Shown here: in pieces, positions 12,801 to 25,600 of the stretch
Layout of the letters: every line of letters starts with the position of its first letter
Position numbering within the stretch: the stretch's first letter is position 1
Origin: Synchiropus splendidus
Taxonomy: Eukaryota > Chordata > Actinopteri > Syngnathiformes > Callionymidae
NCBI RefSeq assembly: GCF_027744825.2
Contig: NC_071334.1
Coordinates: 2,948,437 to 3,012,436, forward strand
Direction: 5' to 3'
Length of the DNA: 64,000 nucleotides
Program-made: the position numbers and the translations under genes
The notes under the pieces: model-generated
Databases searched by the model: none
Told to the model about the DNA's origin: nothing
Seen by the model: only the letters and a program-made list of their open reading frames with translations

Positions 12801-15800
12801 TTAAACGCCTCTTCTGTGTCCCATTGTAACATGTTAGAGAGTCACTGAGACCATCCATCCTCATCCGCTTAACTGTTGCCGGGTCGCAGGGGCAACAGCT
12901 TTAGTCGGTCGAACCAAGATTGATCGGTAAATAGGGAGCTTTACCTTGTGGCTCAGCTCTCCCTTACAGACTGCCTGGAGAGAGCAATCCAGCCTTTTCC
13001 GTTTGAGAACCATGGCCTCTAACTTAGAGCTGCTGATCCACATCCCACCCGCTTCACACTCAGATGTAAACCGATCCAGCGAGAGTTGAAGAGATCGCAG
13101 CGTGATGAAGCCAGGAGAACCAAGTCATCTGCCAATAGCATTGACTGGATCCTCAGGCCCCCAAACTGCAAAGCCTCCTCCCCAGAGCTGCGCCTCGAAC
13201 TCCTGTCCATGTGAACCAAGGACAGCATTGGAGAGAAAGCACAACCCTAGAAACATACAGAGCTTGCATCCAAGGATCCGGACACAACTGCCGCTCCTGG
13301 AATACAGGAAATGAATCGCCCTCAACCCAAATATTGCGAAGCTCTATTTTCTAGACAGTAAGCCACTGTGAAATGGTGACTGTCTTCAGGTGGATGAATA
13401 AATGAACTGATGACTTTGGCTTCCTCTGACTGGTTTCAGGCTCAGGATCGCTGGATGTCTGAGGTCAGCAAAGCGATGTCATCTTTTCACTCCTTCAGGG
13501 AGTTGACTGCAATAAGGCAGCAGCCTCACCTAAAGGATCATGCGACATCTCAAGGGACCAGAGGCGCCTGATCGTATTTCATGACCGCGTCGAAAGCAAC
13601 AGTGGAGCTTGCTCAAGGGTCCCACCTGCTTCTCGTTCTCGTCCTCCAGCCGAAGACGCTCCTCGATGCAGCTGCGCGCCTGCAGGAAGACTTTCCTCTG
13701 AGTCCGCTCGGTGAGGATCCGCACGAAGACCCCCGACAAGTTGACGCTGGCGAACAGAACGGCGTTGGCTGCCAGCTGCAGAAAGGAGAAGCGTCCACAT
13801 TAGACTGCTAATCCAGAGGTCGGACGAAGGTCAGATCGCGAGGGGCCGACTTGAGGACGAAAAGTGTTGAAGTGCTGTATTGATTGAGGAGCTGAGACAA
13901 TTGGTGCTGGAGGACACCTTATTGAGAAGATTGACACTGTGACCTCTTCAGTGGGGCTGTAAATAAAGGCTAAAGGTCAAAGGTTATTCAAACTGTCTAA
14001 TACTATAAAGCAGAAGAAGTGTGTGTGCACTTGTTTATCCCACTATGTGTGTGATCCCACTATCCGTGTGAGGACCTAATGACTTTGTGGGGAGCCCTTT
14101 TCGGTGGACGCCATAAGATTAAGGCTCAATTTGAGATAACTGGGTCATTATATTTAAGCTACAGTTTGGTCCTGGTTCCTGGTTAGCCATGTGTTTTGGA
14201 TGATTAGGTTTAGGGGGAGAGACTGGGGAAAGGACGATGGCCATGAGAAAACTCAATACAAACGTGTGTGTGCTCAAAGTTTGTTGTTGCCTCTAAATAT
14301 TGTAACTTTACTCGAGTCGAGAGCATGAAAGAGAGAGTGTGCAAGCGGCTAAATGGCAAGCGAGCGAGCGATTATGAATTGGAAAAAAGTGAGAGAGCGT
14401 GAACGAGTGCTGCGGCGTGGGTGACAGGGAAGACAGGAAGATGAAACGTGCACAGGACTGCATGAAAGAGTGGCGTTTGAAAGCAAGAGGCGTGCAGGAG
14501 AGTGAGCAAGACACAGACAGAGGAGAGGGTGAAAGTTAGAGGGTGAGAGACACGGAAAGTGCTTAAAAAGAAAGAGTGAACGTGTGAGATGGTAGTCTTG
14601 GTGTTTCAGCTTGGTAGAGAGTGGAGAGTCAACCAGAACCAAAACATTACATGGCCAAGTGGCAGCAACACTTCTGCTGACTCAGCAGTGAGTTCAGTTA
14701 AACACGGAGCGTCAGAGCGTCACAACTTCTCCTCAGGCTGGGGTGTCCTGGCCTCACGGTCCCGGGTCAACGCCTCAGACTACTGGAGCAGAACTAGCTG
14801 CTGCGGGAAGTGTGTCAGTCTGCTTGGTTAATCTGGTGAATCAAAGTCTGGGCAGAGCTCCAAGCCTCCTACTCTGGAGACAGCAGCCAAAATCCATCAT
14901 CCACCTCCAGCTCACTTGAAGTCGACCGGTGCATCGCTTCAGTGTCGAGACGAGCCGGAAGAGTTGACTTTTGCCTGCTGCTACCGATCACCGATCAGCA
15001 TGAAAGGCTGAGGTCACTTCCTGTTCCTCAAGCCGGTGTTTCAGAGTAAGAGTATGTGGGATCAGATATTGAGTTCCGGACGTTTGTGCTGACTTTTGCT
15101 GTTTGTGCTAATGTTAGAGCTGGTCTTTGTACATAGACTCTTCGTCCATAAACGCCTTAATATAGTAAAAAAAAAACAAAAAAAAAAACAATAATAATAA
15201 TAATAATAAAATAAAATAGTTCAATACTAGAGCATACATTTTCAAAAACATAAATGCATAAATACAAGTGATTTAATTAAAATAATTAAAAATTATTATA
15301 TGACAAGGAGAAACAAGTTGAATTTAAAATAGATCCAATAGGTCCAACTTTGTGATAACACGACCTCAAATTTACACAGGAGTGACAACACAAGAGGGAT
15401 GGTACCGTTGACTCAATATTGGTGAGTTAATGAGTAGAAAAACAGATGAATGCTGATGACAGCAAAGAGGTCTCAAGAGTGACAATAGAATAAAGACGTC
15501 TAAAATTCATGAAATGAATAATTCAACAATTCGAGGTAGTTCACAAATTAAATATTTAAAAATATACAATAACTAGTTACTCATTTGTTGATTCATCAAA
15601 ACACCATCTTAATCTTTCAATGATTTATGCACTATTTTATGCATTATTTTATGCATTATGCATGGTTTTGCTTCCTATAGAAAATAGAAGAAGAAACAAC
15701 ATGATTGTATTTGAAGTGGAAGATGATTTAGTTAAAATATTTTAACAAGGAAAAATATGTTTTTTCATTTTTTCTAAAGGACAATGGGAGACACAACTAA

Positions 15801-16697
15801 GTTTAAGAAAAGCATAAATAAGTTGAGATTTTTTTATTTACTTATTTCTAACAGCGCCTTCATTCAATTTTTTTGACAATTCGTTGGGACTTTTCGTATG
15901 TATGACATGGATTTTCCGATGATGCTTACAATTTCTGTTTTAATCAGAAATATTCTCTTTTTTACTCTCGTCTCCTTCACAAGACATTGAGTTCACGCCA
16001 CGAATCTGACTCTTTTCTTCTATATAAACGTTTTATTCTTCGTTGAAGATGGAAGCGGCGGGGTTGAGGGTTCAAAACTCACGGGTCTCCAGAGTTTCTG
16101 CTTCCTCCCGGTGAAAGACGTCGCGATGACGATGAAGTGCGAAGCGGCCAGCATCACCCCGAACAGGACCGCCAGCGTGGTCCGGACCGGCAGGAGCGCG
16201 TAGGCCACCAGCGTGACCAGCATCAGCTGCCACACGCCTTGCTCGGGGGTCGCGACAGCGACGGGTTCGGACGCGCCGAGCGCCAGCGGGAAGGGGCAGC
16301 AGAGCAGCGCGAAGGTGAAGCTGAAGAGAAGCGCCAGTTTGGCGATCTGCTGCAGCTGCGTGGCCTGCAGGTACTTGACGTTGGTGACGATGAAGAGCGA
16401 CAGGAAGACCACGCAGTGGACCGGGTACGAACCTTTGGACACCGACAGCCGCGGGCCGGACAGCAGCTCCAACAGCGACAGAGACGACGCGGCCACGATC
16501 AGAACCGCCAGAGCCTTGAGTGTGGCGGTCTGTTCCAGCTTCAGGTTGTAGTTCTGGAATAGAACCTGCAACTCCTGGCTGCTGAACTCGTCCTCGCAGG
16601 AGATGGAGCGCAGCGGCGCCGCGGCCGGACAGCGACCCTTCCTCCGTCGGGTCTTGACTCTTTGGAATGGCATCTCCTCCATGCTCCTGCCATTCAT
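3752..16697 (-). CDS. adcy1: Adenylyl cyclase type 1, 5' part (exons 1-4)
   Basis: Membrane adenylyl cyclase that makes cAMP from ATP; the ADCY1 subtype is the Ca2+/calmodulin-stimulated neuronal form (family knowledge). Exons on the minus strand: 16083-16697, 13626-13775, 7943-8061 and 3752-3863. All have AG/GT borders and matching phases (0, 0, 2, 0). Together they encode about 331 residues: a basic N-terminus, six hydrophobic helices, a juxtamembrane segment containing [10 protein letters not shown] and [11 protein letters not shown], and the start of the C1a catalytic domain with FADIVGFT (metal-binding Asp). The segments match ADCY1 better than ADCY8, 5, 2 or 9, because [25 protein letters not shown] and [11 protein letters not shown] occur together. 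The first in-frame ATG is at 16697, but the ATG at 16682 has the better Kozak context (A at -3, G at +4). The rest of C1 and all of M2 and C2 lie left of base 1. Confidence 0.93.
3864..7942 (-). other. adcy1: adcy1 intron 3
   Basis: Contains the GAGACC-type repeat and an A-rich stretch at about 6600-7560 (A on the plus strand). No gene seen. Confidence 0.7.
4905..5310. repeat. Degenerate GAGACCAAGAC-type repeat
   Basis: Irregular recurrence of GAGACCAAGA, GACATTTGGAG and CCGAGACC in adcy1 intron 3. Shorter runs of the same kind occur at about 12485-12525 and 31795-31825. Confidence 0.45.
7943..8061 (-). CDS. adcy1: adcy1 exon 3: start of the C1 region
   Basis: A 119-nt exon encoding [11 protein letters not shown] through [14 protein letters not shown], nearly invariant in vertebrate ADCY1. 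It ends with two bases of a Ser codon that exon 4 completes. Confidence 0.95.
9013..9073. repeat. Three 20-bp tandem repeats in a CT-rich tract
   Basis: CGCTCTTTCCTAACCTCTGT repeated three times, with one base varying, within a pyrimidine-rich 8640-9075 region of adcy1 intron 2. Confidence 0.8.
11184..11370. promoter_or_regulatory. CpG-dense GC-rich patch in adcy1 intron 2
   Basis: CpG-rich sequence (GCGCGCGGCGGG, GGGGCGGCGGGCGGGG) in otherwise AT-leaning DNA. It could be an internal CpG island or enhancer/promoter. No exon is recognised nearby. Confidence 0.3.
12864..13230 (-). pseudogene. LINE reverse-transcriptase fragment, broken
   Basis: Minus-strand frames give [20 protein letters not shown] followed by [12 protein letters not shown] (the RT ADD box), then in a shifted frame [19 protein letters not shown] and [13 protein letters not shown]. 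These are RT palm and thumb segments typical of fish non-LTR elements, with deletions and frameshifts. It lies in adcy1 intron 2. Confidence 0.72.
13626..13775 (-). CDS. adcy1: adcy1 exon 2: TM helix 6 and juxtamembrane region
   Basis: A 50-codon exon, phase 0 at both ends, with a CTGCAG acceptor and a CAG|GTGGG donor. It encodes LAANAVLF, then [14 protein letters not shown], and ends [10 protein letters not shown], the conserved linker before the catalytic domain. The exon length and ends fit directly between exons 1 and 3. Confidence 0.94.
13776..16082 (-). other. adcy1: adcy1 intron 1
   Basis: Contains the 14030 repeat, a GA-rich tract at about 14320-14580, and AT-rich sequence at 15160-15870. 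No gene seen. Confidence 0.7.
14030..14270 (-). repeat. Minus-strand copy of the CCCCAGC-type dispersed repeat
   Basis: Contains GTGAGGACC, ACTTTGTGGGGAGCC, GTTTAGGGGGAGAGACTGGGG, the complement of the motifs at 44235-44790. It lies in adcy1 intron 1. Confidence 0.5.
16083..16697 (-). CDS. adcy1: adcy1 exon 1: N-terminus and TM helices 1-5
   Basis: The exon ends at 16083 before a GTGAGT donor. It carries an Arg/Lys-rich N-terminus (KTRRRKGR), then the ADCY1-type [11 protein letters not shown] and KGSYPVHCV segments, and five hydrophobic stretches. The last one, [11 protein letters not shown], precedes KLWRP. There is no in-frame ATG upstream of 16697; the frame continues open only through non-ATG codons. 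Confidence 0.92.
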
Positions 16698-17564
16698 GGA
16701 GCGGGAGAGCCCCCCCACCGCCGCATCAACGTGTCCACCTCCCAGCCGGCTGGGATTCGAACCTTCTCCCGGTTCATGCGCCCCGAATGTCTGAGGCTCG
16801 GTGTCGGCTCCTCCACAGGTCGCGTGTCTGGATCTCAACACTTGTGATCCGTCACTGCGCGGGACTTGGTGCTGGCGCGTGCAGGACGTCCTCCTCCTCC
16901 TCAGAGACCAGCGGCAGGTCCGGATCCAGAGCCCGGTCCATCCTCCTGCGCCGCCTCCGCCTGGAAATGAAGTGATTTCCCTTCAACGTCTGCAGTCAGC
17001 GCTGATGTGGTTCCGGCTAAAAATAGCGCCGTGCAGCCTCGCAGAGCAACCATTTGGTCTTTCCCACATCTCCTCCCTCATCGACCTGACTGCGTGTTCC
17101 AGACCAGCAGGAGGGTCCAGCGCTCACGTCCGCGACCCACATAGTGACGACATGCTCACGCATTGTTAAAACACGGTCGTCGATGTTATTTTTTTGGAGG
17201 ATATATATATATATATATATGATTTTATCAGAGACAGAAATCCATGTTTTTTTTCCCGAACATTTTCACCCCAAATGTTCTTTTAATTTTTTTTTTTTTA
17301 ATTAGTTAGTATTAGTATTTATAATTTATTTATAATAACTGTTGCCTTTCCCCTGTAAAATCAGGCATTTTGATTTAGGAAACAAAAGACGAACTTAGTG
17401 TCCAGTTTGTGGTTCTCCGGGTTTATTCAACTGGGAGGAGGCTACGGGGCAGACCCAGGGCACGTGGCCCATTTTGTTCTGTTCGTAAGCAGAGAAACTG
17501 ATCCCCCACGCCAGAGACAGCCGATGAATTGGGAAATAAACACATCAATTCACTTTTCTCTCAA

Positions 17565-18130
17565 ACCTAGAAACCTCATGTCCTCCTTCACCACCTCCAT
17601 CAATCTCCTCTTTGGCCTTCCTCTCCACCTTCTGCCTGGCAGTTCCAACATCTCAACATCTTCATCTACCAATGTACTGGCTACATCTCTCCTCTGTACA
17701 TGTCTTTACAACATCTTCATCTTGTTTTCCCTTCAGCTTCTCCCTTCAGTGGTGGCCACAGCAGATCATCCTCCTCCACCTCCCCCTGTCCTCTGCTTCC
17801 TCTTCTCTCAAACCTACAAACCTCATGTCCTCCTTCACCACCTCCATCAATCTCCTCTTTGGCCTTCCTCTCCACCTTCTGCCTGGCAGTTCCATCCTCA
17901 ACATCTTCATCTACCAATGTACTGGCTCTCTCTCTCTCCTCTGTACATGTCCAAACCATCTCCATCTAGCCTCTCTGACTTGGTCTCCTAAACACCTGAG
18001 CACATGTGCTGTCCCTCTGATCCTATCATCATCCTGCTCACTCCCAGAGAGAAGCTCAGCATCTTCATCTCTGCTCCCTCCAGCTCTGCCTCCTGTCTTT
18101 TCCTCAGTGCCATTGTTTCCAATGCATACA
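17565..18130 (-). pseudogene. LINE 3'-end relic with duplicated tail
   Basis: On the minus strand, scattered frames give IRGTAHVLRCLGDQVREARW, RWFGHVQRRE, ELPGRRWRGRPK and KEDMRFVGLREEEAEDRGRW. This is the C-terminal zinc-knuckle-like tail common to RTE-type fish LINEs. The terminal segment of about 240 bp occurs twice in tandem here. There are many stops and shifts. Confidence 0.65.
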
Positions 18131-18948
18131 ACATGGTCAGTATTTCATAAAACATTCGACATGAACCTGAGGTCTTCTTCTTCATTTTTTTTACCATTTG
18201 GTGGCTCGTTTTGTTGCTGCCCCCTACTGGAGGAGCCACACAAATGATTGTCACAGACACATTGGTGACCTTGCCTGGGGGTCAGGATCCGAGGTCTCCA
18301 TGGAGATGGACGGCTCCTGCTCAGCAATGAAGGAGTCAATCTAAAGCACTTTGCGAGCTGCTAACAAAAAGTCTCTTCATGCGAGTAGTCAATAACTGGA
18401 GCGTCGATAGCCGAGATCATTTAGAAATCAATAACCAGCCGCGTTGCCACCCAGACGGAGAGCGGGAACAATGTCGCACCCTTCAACTGGAATCAGTTGA
18501 TTTTGCTTTGATTGTACGAGCACAAAGCGCCGGAGCGCGGCTCACGTTCTCAAGGGCCACCGTCCACACCAAATCAAGGGTTGCTGAGCGAAGGACACTA
18601 ATCCTCCTGGTTGTCAAGGGGCCTGGCGTGACTAACTCAGCGAAGGTAATAACATGCTAATACAGAATCTTCCCAAACCAATATCAGACTCCTCAAGAGC
18701 AGAGGATAAGAATAGAGGTAATTCAATTTAATCCTGAGGGGCCGCATCAGAACTCAACTCTCATTTGCAGGGAGTCTCCAAATATCACAGCAGGAATAAA
18801 CAACCACAATAGACCCTTAAAAAAGGGGGTCTGGTGGAGACCTGGATGAGTTGGGTGGAGGTTGTCGAGTTTGATTTAGCCAGTGAGGAATTTAAAGCTC
18901 AGAACTACACAGTGGATCCAGAGAGACTGGAAGCCTGTGGAAGTTGGT

Positions 18949-19150
18949 CGTGATGGGTAGATGAGGTTTCATGAAACAGTGTCCTGATATTTAGAGGCCA
19001 TCAGATGGCGCTGTCTGCTTCAAAATGTTTGAATTTGACCAACGAAAACTTTCTCAATCGAGAGCGCCATTTAGTGACCTCCGAAACATTAATACACCGT
19101 TTGATCAACCCTGCGATACTGTTTCACGATACCTCATCTACCTATCACTA
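18949..19150. mobile_element. hAT-like palindromic MITE, copy C
   Basis: Runs from CGTGATGGGTAGATGAGG to its inverted partner CCTCATCTACCTATCACTA. The inner arms are AGAGGCCATCAGATGGCGCT and AGAGCGCCATTTAGTGACCT. The flanking duplication is not clear. Confidence 0.68.
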
Positions 19151-19805
19151 GTAGTCAGGGTATTACTGTAATGGACCTGGGTTCTGAGCATCTGACCGAC
19201 AAGTTTGGATCAATAAATGATGAGATCATTTTTGAGAGCTGGTTGTCTCAGTTGGAGAAGAGGGTGACTTGACCTGGTTGGGTTGGTCAACAAGAAGAGT
19301 TTTAATGTTTTAATGCTTGGTGAGTTGTGCCCAGAACTGCTGCAAGACGCCGTGCAGTTTTGATGTCGTGTGACTCCAGCACAGCAAGGTAAGAACAAAC
19401 AATGTCTGTTGATGACACGGCCGAGAGGTGAAGTGATGGATACGACGTGGCAGGGAAGTGACCCTTGTCTCACCCTGCAGAAGTGCGTGGTGGAGCGGAG
19501 ACAGCACAGGATGATGGTTGGAGGCGGAGCAGAATGAAGGGAGATCTTTAATCAGGTGTCATGAGAAAGTGGAACCGGAAGAGCGAGTGCTTGGAAAATC
19601 TCCAAACCACGTGTCAAACGCAAGGCCCAAGGCCTGCGAGTCACAATGTGTGCAACCAAGAGCTTTTGGTGGGTATTTTTTTGCTTCAAAATGAATTTAA
19701 AAATGATCTTACAATGATCCAAAAACTAGATCTACTAATCACTACAGTGTCTCACGTTCAGTCATTCTACAGGATGCTCCCAAGAGCAGGAGAGGGGTAA
19801 GGGTT

Positions 19806-20122
19806 AACCCATCCTCACTATCGTGGTGTGAAATATTGATGTTGGGAAAGAGGACTTTTGCGTCCTATACTGAGGACAAAGGAAGTCTTCTGTGTTGCAT
19901 GTTGACACATTAGGCTTTCAGTTGTAACACCACCGAACACTGCATATCCCGAGGCCTTGGGCGAAAGAAAGACAGAGGTTGGGGTCAGGTGAGGCATGGG
20001 ACGGTGCTCCCTTTGCTCTACATGCAGCAACATGTCAATAGTCAATTGAAGCAACCCTCCACCCCCGCCCCCAATTTCCCAGCGTCAATATATTACGCCG
20101 AGGGAGTGAGGATGGGTTGTAA
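19806..20122. mobile_element. Putative TIR element with AACCCATCCTCAC ends
   Basis: The left end AACCCATCCTCAC and right end GTGAGGATGGGTTG are inverted repeats about 315 bp apart. A related inverted segment with GTGAGGATGGGTTG and TTTTGCGTCCTATACTGA (opposite orientation) lies at about 21840-21938. Confidence 0.45.
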
Positions 20123-22144
20123 GGGCGACAGATGTGATGTCATTGCCAGCTTGTCGCCACTCCATCCTCCAGGTCGTGACGTCTCCCACAAACTGGTGGG
20201 CTCCACTTCTTTCTTGTTTCTCTTTGCCTTTTTCGGAAAATCGGAAATGATTCCTCACAGGCAGATGTTTCCGCATTTCATGGCGGATTTGCGAAGCCGA
20301 CATCGCAACATTTTCTATCCGCCAAGTTCAGAGCACAATCCATCTTCTACTTTAATGACAGCTAAGGATTTGGGGTTTTTTTTTTTTTTGGATGGTTCCC
20401 CCACCCCGTCGTCATGGCAACAGAGAGCAGTAAGTATCAGCGGCGAGCGATCCGCCTTTTGAGGTGTTCCCCCGCTCTGACGCTCTGCGTCTCTTGTTTT
20501 CTCTCCCCGTGAATCTTTCAGGTGGTTTGAGACGACGAGTTGTAGCCGGTGCGATTGTACCTCGCAGTGACGCACACACCCCTCCCACTCGCCGTGTACT
20601 CGCTGACATTTCCCCAAATTGAGGCTCTGACATGAAGGACGCCGCGGTGCAGACGACAGCGTCACTCTGTGTGTTTGGTGTGTGCGTCAGTGCGCAGGGA
20701 GAGTACATTCATAAATCTATAATAAACTTTGAAAATGTCAGAGCAAGTCCAGCCACCTCCTCCAGAGCAGGTGACCCCGAGATTGCGGCTTTGATTTGTG
20801 AGTCGCCTCCCTGCCGAGCAATCACAGTCAGGTGTGTGTGTGGGCTTGTTTCTCCTACTTTGCGTGGACTTTCTTGACAAAACACTATCTTTGTGAGGAC
20901 TATACAAAGACGAAGACTTTCAAATAACTGGGAAATTGGGTTTCAGAGTCCTGGTTAAGGAGAACAGAAATTGCTTGATGTGTGTCAATGTTTTGAGTTG
21001 TTCCCTTACCAGACTGGACATCTGTTTTCTGATTTCACTGGAATCTGCTACCCAGACAACCTCCGAACGAAATCTGCCCGTCGAAAAAAAATGACGCACC
21101 ACAAGCTCCCTTCAAAGAGGCTCGGCCAAAGTTTCACTCAGAGTGTTGAGTGGGTGACCATGCTCCTCACTGCTCTTGCCTTCCACTCAGAACTGGACTC
21201 AGGAAGTCAAGTTCTGAAGTTTGAGTGTTATTCCTATGGACGATTCTGGTTTCCTCCTACTGTTCCAGGAACATGGCAGGATACCACAGATCAAATTCGT
21301 GTCAAAACTCATCTTCTCAGGCACAACGCAGATTCAGAGGAAGTGTGTTCCTCAAACAGATCAAGAAACAACTGCCAGTGTTTAGGACACAGATACTAGA
21401 AAAGCACTCAGAGAGCCTGCCCTCCCACCATCTCATATCTACCCATATTATGGCCTTGCTTTGGTTTTATTTATACAATTTCATCCTGTTTCTAGCGTTT
21501 CAAACATGTTTGACAGCAATGAGCTCAGTCGACCAGCAGGTGGAGCTAGTGTTCTGAAACATGCTTGTACAACACACACAGTTGGAGCGTACAAGAAAGA
21601 GACAAATCCTTCAAGAGAATGTGTCGATCCAGATGGTGAATACAGGCTACCCTAAAAGGTAGTTATCTGCGATTCATCACTCAATATTAACAGAAATTTA
21701 AATCCCCTTTTTGAGTGATTTTGCTGCGCCTGGAGTTATCGGCTGCGTGCGATACTCCATGTAGTTCAACACAACGCACGATCCACACTGCCCCGCCTGG
21801 AAGGCTACGGAAGGAAACCATTCTTTTAGTCCATTGGAACACCTGTGCATGACATTCAACGCTGCCTTTTTGTCAGTATAGGACGCAAAAGTCCACTTTC
21901 CCATCGTCCTTATATCAGGTGTGAGGATGGGTTGGAATAAGAGTTCCTCACGCAGAACTTTTTCAATCTCCCGATATGACGTGGCTTACCTGCGCTTTTG
22001 AAAGTGCATCACGAGTGCGATGTGTGAACATCAGGAAACTATATGTCGCGGAAGTGTGGAAGTCGTCATTCTAATCCGCCTCAGAAGCAGTGCAGGAGAA
22101 CTTCTAGGTGGTCTAGAACACACCGACTCACTGACGTCGTTCAC

Positions 22145-22622
22145 TCCCATTTATGCTCCCTTTACGTACGAATCATGGAGGGTTGAAATATGTTACCGTT
22201 ACTGATTCTTTGCGTTCTTTATTTTGGTAAAGCTGTTCACCAATATGCTGTATCCAGCAGGAGGAGCAGCCCAGTGTTCCAGTGTCAAAAGTTTATGACA
22301 GCAACAATCTCCAAAACCATCATGGCAACTGAGGAACACTATTGATCGTGTAGCTCTTGCACAGAAGAGGAAACAGAAGCAGCGATGTAGGAGGCGGTGG
22401 ATGGTGAGGCTGTTAACTATATCGCCACGGGAGGACGGAGATTTTCCGCCATTGTTATGTCTTCTTCATGTCTCATTAGAGCTACGTATCAACGAGTAAC
22501 AGCAACACTTCCCCCCACGGTTTCCGGCGGTGGAGTTCCATTTGGTCCATATCCGTAAGCTTTGTGGAAACGTAGCGCACAGACAGAGGGATCCTTAGGT
22601 AACGTTGAGCATAAATGGGCCC
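22145..22622. mobile_element. Second PIF-like palindromic MITE
   Basis: The ends CCCATTTATGCTCCC and GAGCATAAATGGGCCC are inverted. The interior shares CCAGCAGGAGGAGCAGCCCAG, AAAAGTTTATGA and GGCGGTGG motifs with the 1054-1942 element, so the two belong to one family. Confidence 0.62.
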
Positions 22623-25600
22623 GTACCGTGACTAGAAGAAGCTTGTGAAACTCGTGAAATTGACAGGTTTAGAGAACGTCTCGTGATTCAAGACGCGTTT
22701 CGTAAAAATGGTCCTCGACAGCAGGAGAAATTCTTTAGGGACACGTGGGAACACAGTCGTCGTCAACGCTTGTCTGCAGCTGCAGCAGCGTTTGCATTCA
22801 CTAGTAAACCTGCTCCCTGTCATTCATACCAACCCAATTAGCCGCACTCCTCTCATGTGGAACCGGAAAAAAAACCTGCTCAAACCTAATGTGGGAATCA
22901 TTTTCCTGAAGCACTGAGGGGATGTTGGTGTGACGTAGGCGGAGTGTGTGTTAAAACACGAGATCAAAGGGCGAAAAATGAATTCAGGACTTGAAAACCT
23001 CCTTTATGTTGCAGCTTTATTGTCCCGCTAGGCACCAAAGACTGCATGTCTGCAGCGCAGGAGGAGGGGGAACCCAGTGACGGTTTGAACACAAATCTGT
23101 GTCTGCGTGTGTGTGTGAGTGTGTGTGCGCGAGTGGGAGATATTTTTAATTCTGTGTGTCAACTTCTCTCATCTCCCGCCGCTGCAGATGTCGGAGAAAA
23201 AGCAGAAGGATGCAGCGTTCAAACTCGCACGTGCACATCCTGCGTTTTTCATTAAAGTTCTTTCAAGGGAATTTTAGATGAGCACCATTAAAATATGAAT
23301 GAAATCCTGAACCAGATGAATCCTGATGAATTTGGCAGATTCAGTGTAAAGGCCCAGGATGGAGAGCTGAGGCAGATCTTTGCCCGAGACCATGAGGGAC
23401 ACGAGCACGACTCAGCTGCTGCAACAAACTCCAGCCAAAAACAAGAACATAAAAATACACTGCCCAACAGTGGAAAAAGCAAGAGTTAAAATGTAAAATA
23501 TTATTGCAAAATTGTCTGTACACATTTGCTGTCATTTATAGGTGAAAAACAAAATAAAACTTAGACACATAAGGTTACTTACATGTCACCGTAGTTCTCT
23601 GAAGTGAGTGACGCCCTCAAGTGGCTTTGCTCTTGTATGTTTTGCAGGACCAAATAAATAGATAAAAGACATTTCCCAACGATGAAAAAACTTCCATCAT
23701 TTAAAGATGAAATATACAATCAAAGTGAAACTTCTGGACATAAATTAATGTTAGGTTCCCTACATGTATGTATCATTCTCTAGTGAGGGCTGAGCACACT
23801 AGAGGGACAACACTTGTCCACGACCTTCAGTTAAATAATATCATTTTCATAATCATTTTCATCATAAATAATAAATTGTGTTTTTATTTATTGATTTTTT
23901 TGGGGGTCTTTCTGTAGCCGTCATTGATATTCTGTCTCATTTTTCAGTAACATTGCGGCTAATATTTGATGGTGGTCGGTCAGTTATTTCACAAAACTGA
24001 GATAAAATGTACTTAGTTCAGATCGAAAAACATCATGAGATGAATTTCTGGACAATGACTCGTGTAATGGCGAAGGATCCCCAGACACCTTTAAGTCCAG
24101 ACTGAGGGACTCACACCTCACTGTGCTGAGGCGGATGATTCAGCCTGGAGCAGCTGGCGACGACCTAATGACTCGGTCCGCGTTGCTGCTCTCACAAGGC
24201 TGGAAGTGGGATTAAAGTCGTCCCGGTGGAAACAGATTCATCAGGTGTGGAAGGTAAATTAATTTTAAGCCTCTGCAAAGAGGACTCGTCTCAACCAGAC
24301 ACGGCTACATGACGCTCGCTTCTCTAGACTCTCAACAGGCGGAGAACGCTTGCCACGAAGTCGCAAACGCGTCGCAGGGCCAGATGAGTTTTCTCTTTCA
24401 GGAAATCCAGAGAAGTTGTGCGAGACCATGTGGAAGGAAAGACGCGAGGCAGTGACACAGAGAGAACCTGCTCCTCAGGCTGGTCGGAGGCCCACAGTCG
24501 TGATGGGTAAATGAGGCATCATAAAGCGTTTCGACAATATGACACACTGTGTTGATGCTGTATTACTGAATACTGACGCCTGCTGGACATTAAAAATCCC
24601 TGCAGGCAACCTACTGAAATGACACAGATTCCATGACCTCATGCAGTCCTCCTCAAATCGTGGGGCGGACCGGCACATGTGACCTCTGGGAACATACTTG
24701 TTTACTAGAATAAAGTGTGTTTGCACATCAACTCATGATTTTTTTTATTTTTAAGGCAAATTGACAGACAAAAACAATGTTTAGAAACAATGTTGTTTAT
24801 ATTATTATTTCTTTCTTGTTGTTGTTAACAAGGATACAACGTTATGCAGAGTTATATTTTTAATAATTTTATAGACAAATGATACTATTTACAGAGAAGC
24901 GGCGAGTTAGGGGCCGCGAAACGTTTACTTCTTCCTCTGGGGGGCGCAACACAAAACAATTGAGAAGCACTGACCTAGTATATACAAGAATAGCATTTCA
25001 GTCTTTGCATTCATATTGTATCATTCCAAATCTTTATATAACATGAACATGGATCATAATGTGAAATGGAAATGATGTGAGTGAGGATGCTTGTGGACTA
25101 TCTTTTTTTATTGAAATAAATAAAAGAATTTTGCAATGTTTTACAGTTTGCTAAGTTAAGTCGGTTGCGTTTTTGCAAAAAATAAATAAATAAATAATAA
25201 CAATAATGTGAATAGTGAACTAAGCATTACTTTGAACATAATTTGAATTAGAACAGAAATCTGAGACAAACTGGGTAAAACAAGGAGATTGAGATATATA
25301 CGTTATTCTCCAATAGGAGATCAAAATGGTCCAACTTGTGTTTCCTCTGGAGCTGCTCCATAATCCACAAAGACATTCACAAGGAACCGTGAGATGAGAT
25401 TGTTTCAGCACTTGCATCCTGTAGACAGATGCTCTTCCCTACAAACACAGTTTGGCACATTTTGGCCGAGTCGACACAGTCACGTGATTGTCTTAAAGCG
25501 GTAGGCGCACAGACGCAGGGATTGCTCTGTGAGCTCGCACGTGTGTCGGTACATCTGTGTTGCGGGACCCATCACAAGCTCACAGGACTGATCTCACAGG

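Larger units (their letters stand above)
8062..13625 (-). other. adcy1: adcy1 intron 2
   Basis: Holds the CT-rich tract, repeat-like AGGGCTGGTCAATTAATTGAT at 9083, AACGCGTTATTAAGTAACGCG near 9510, the CpG patch at 11.2-11.4 kb and the LINE RT fragment. No other coding sequence is supported. Confidence 0.7.

Noticed and set aside
19989..20462. 157-codon plus-strand frame
   Set aside because: Overlaps the putative TIR element and a homopolymer T tract, with no recognisable motif.
21698..21904. 68-codon minus-strand frame with protein-like composition
   Set aside because: Lies in a copy of a dispersed repeat (GTGAGGATGGGTTG, TTTTGCGTCCTATACTGA). No motif recognised.
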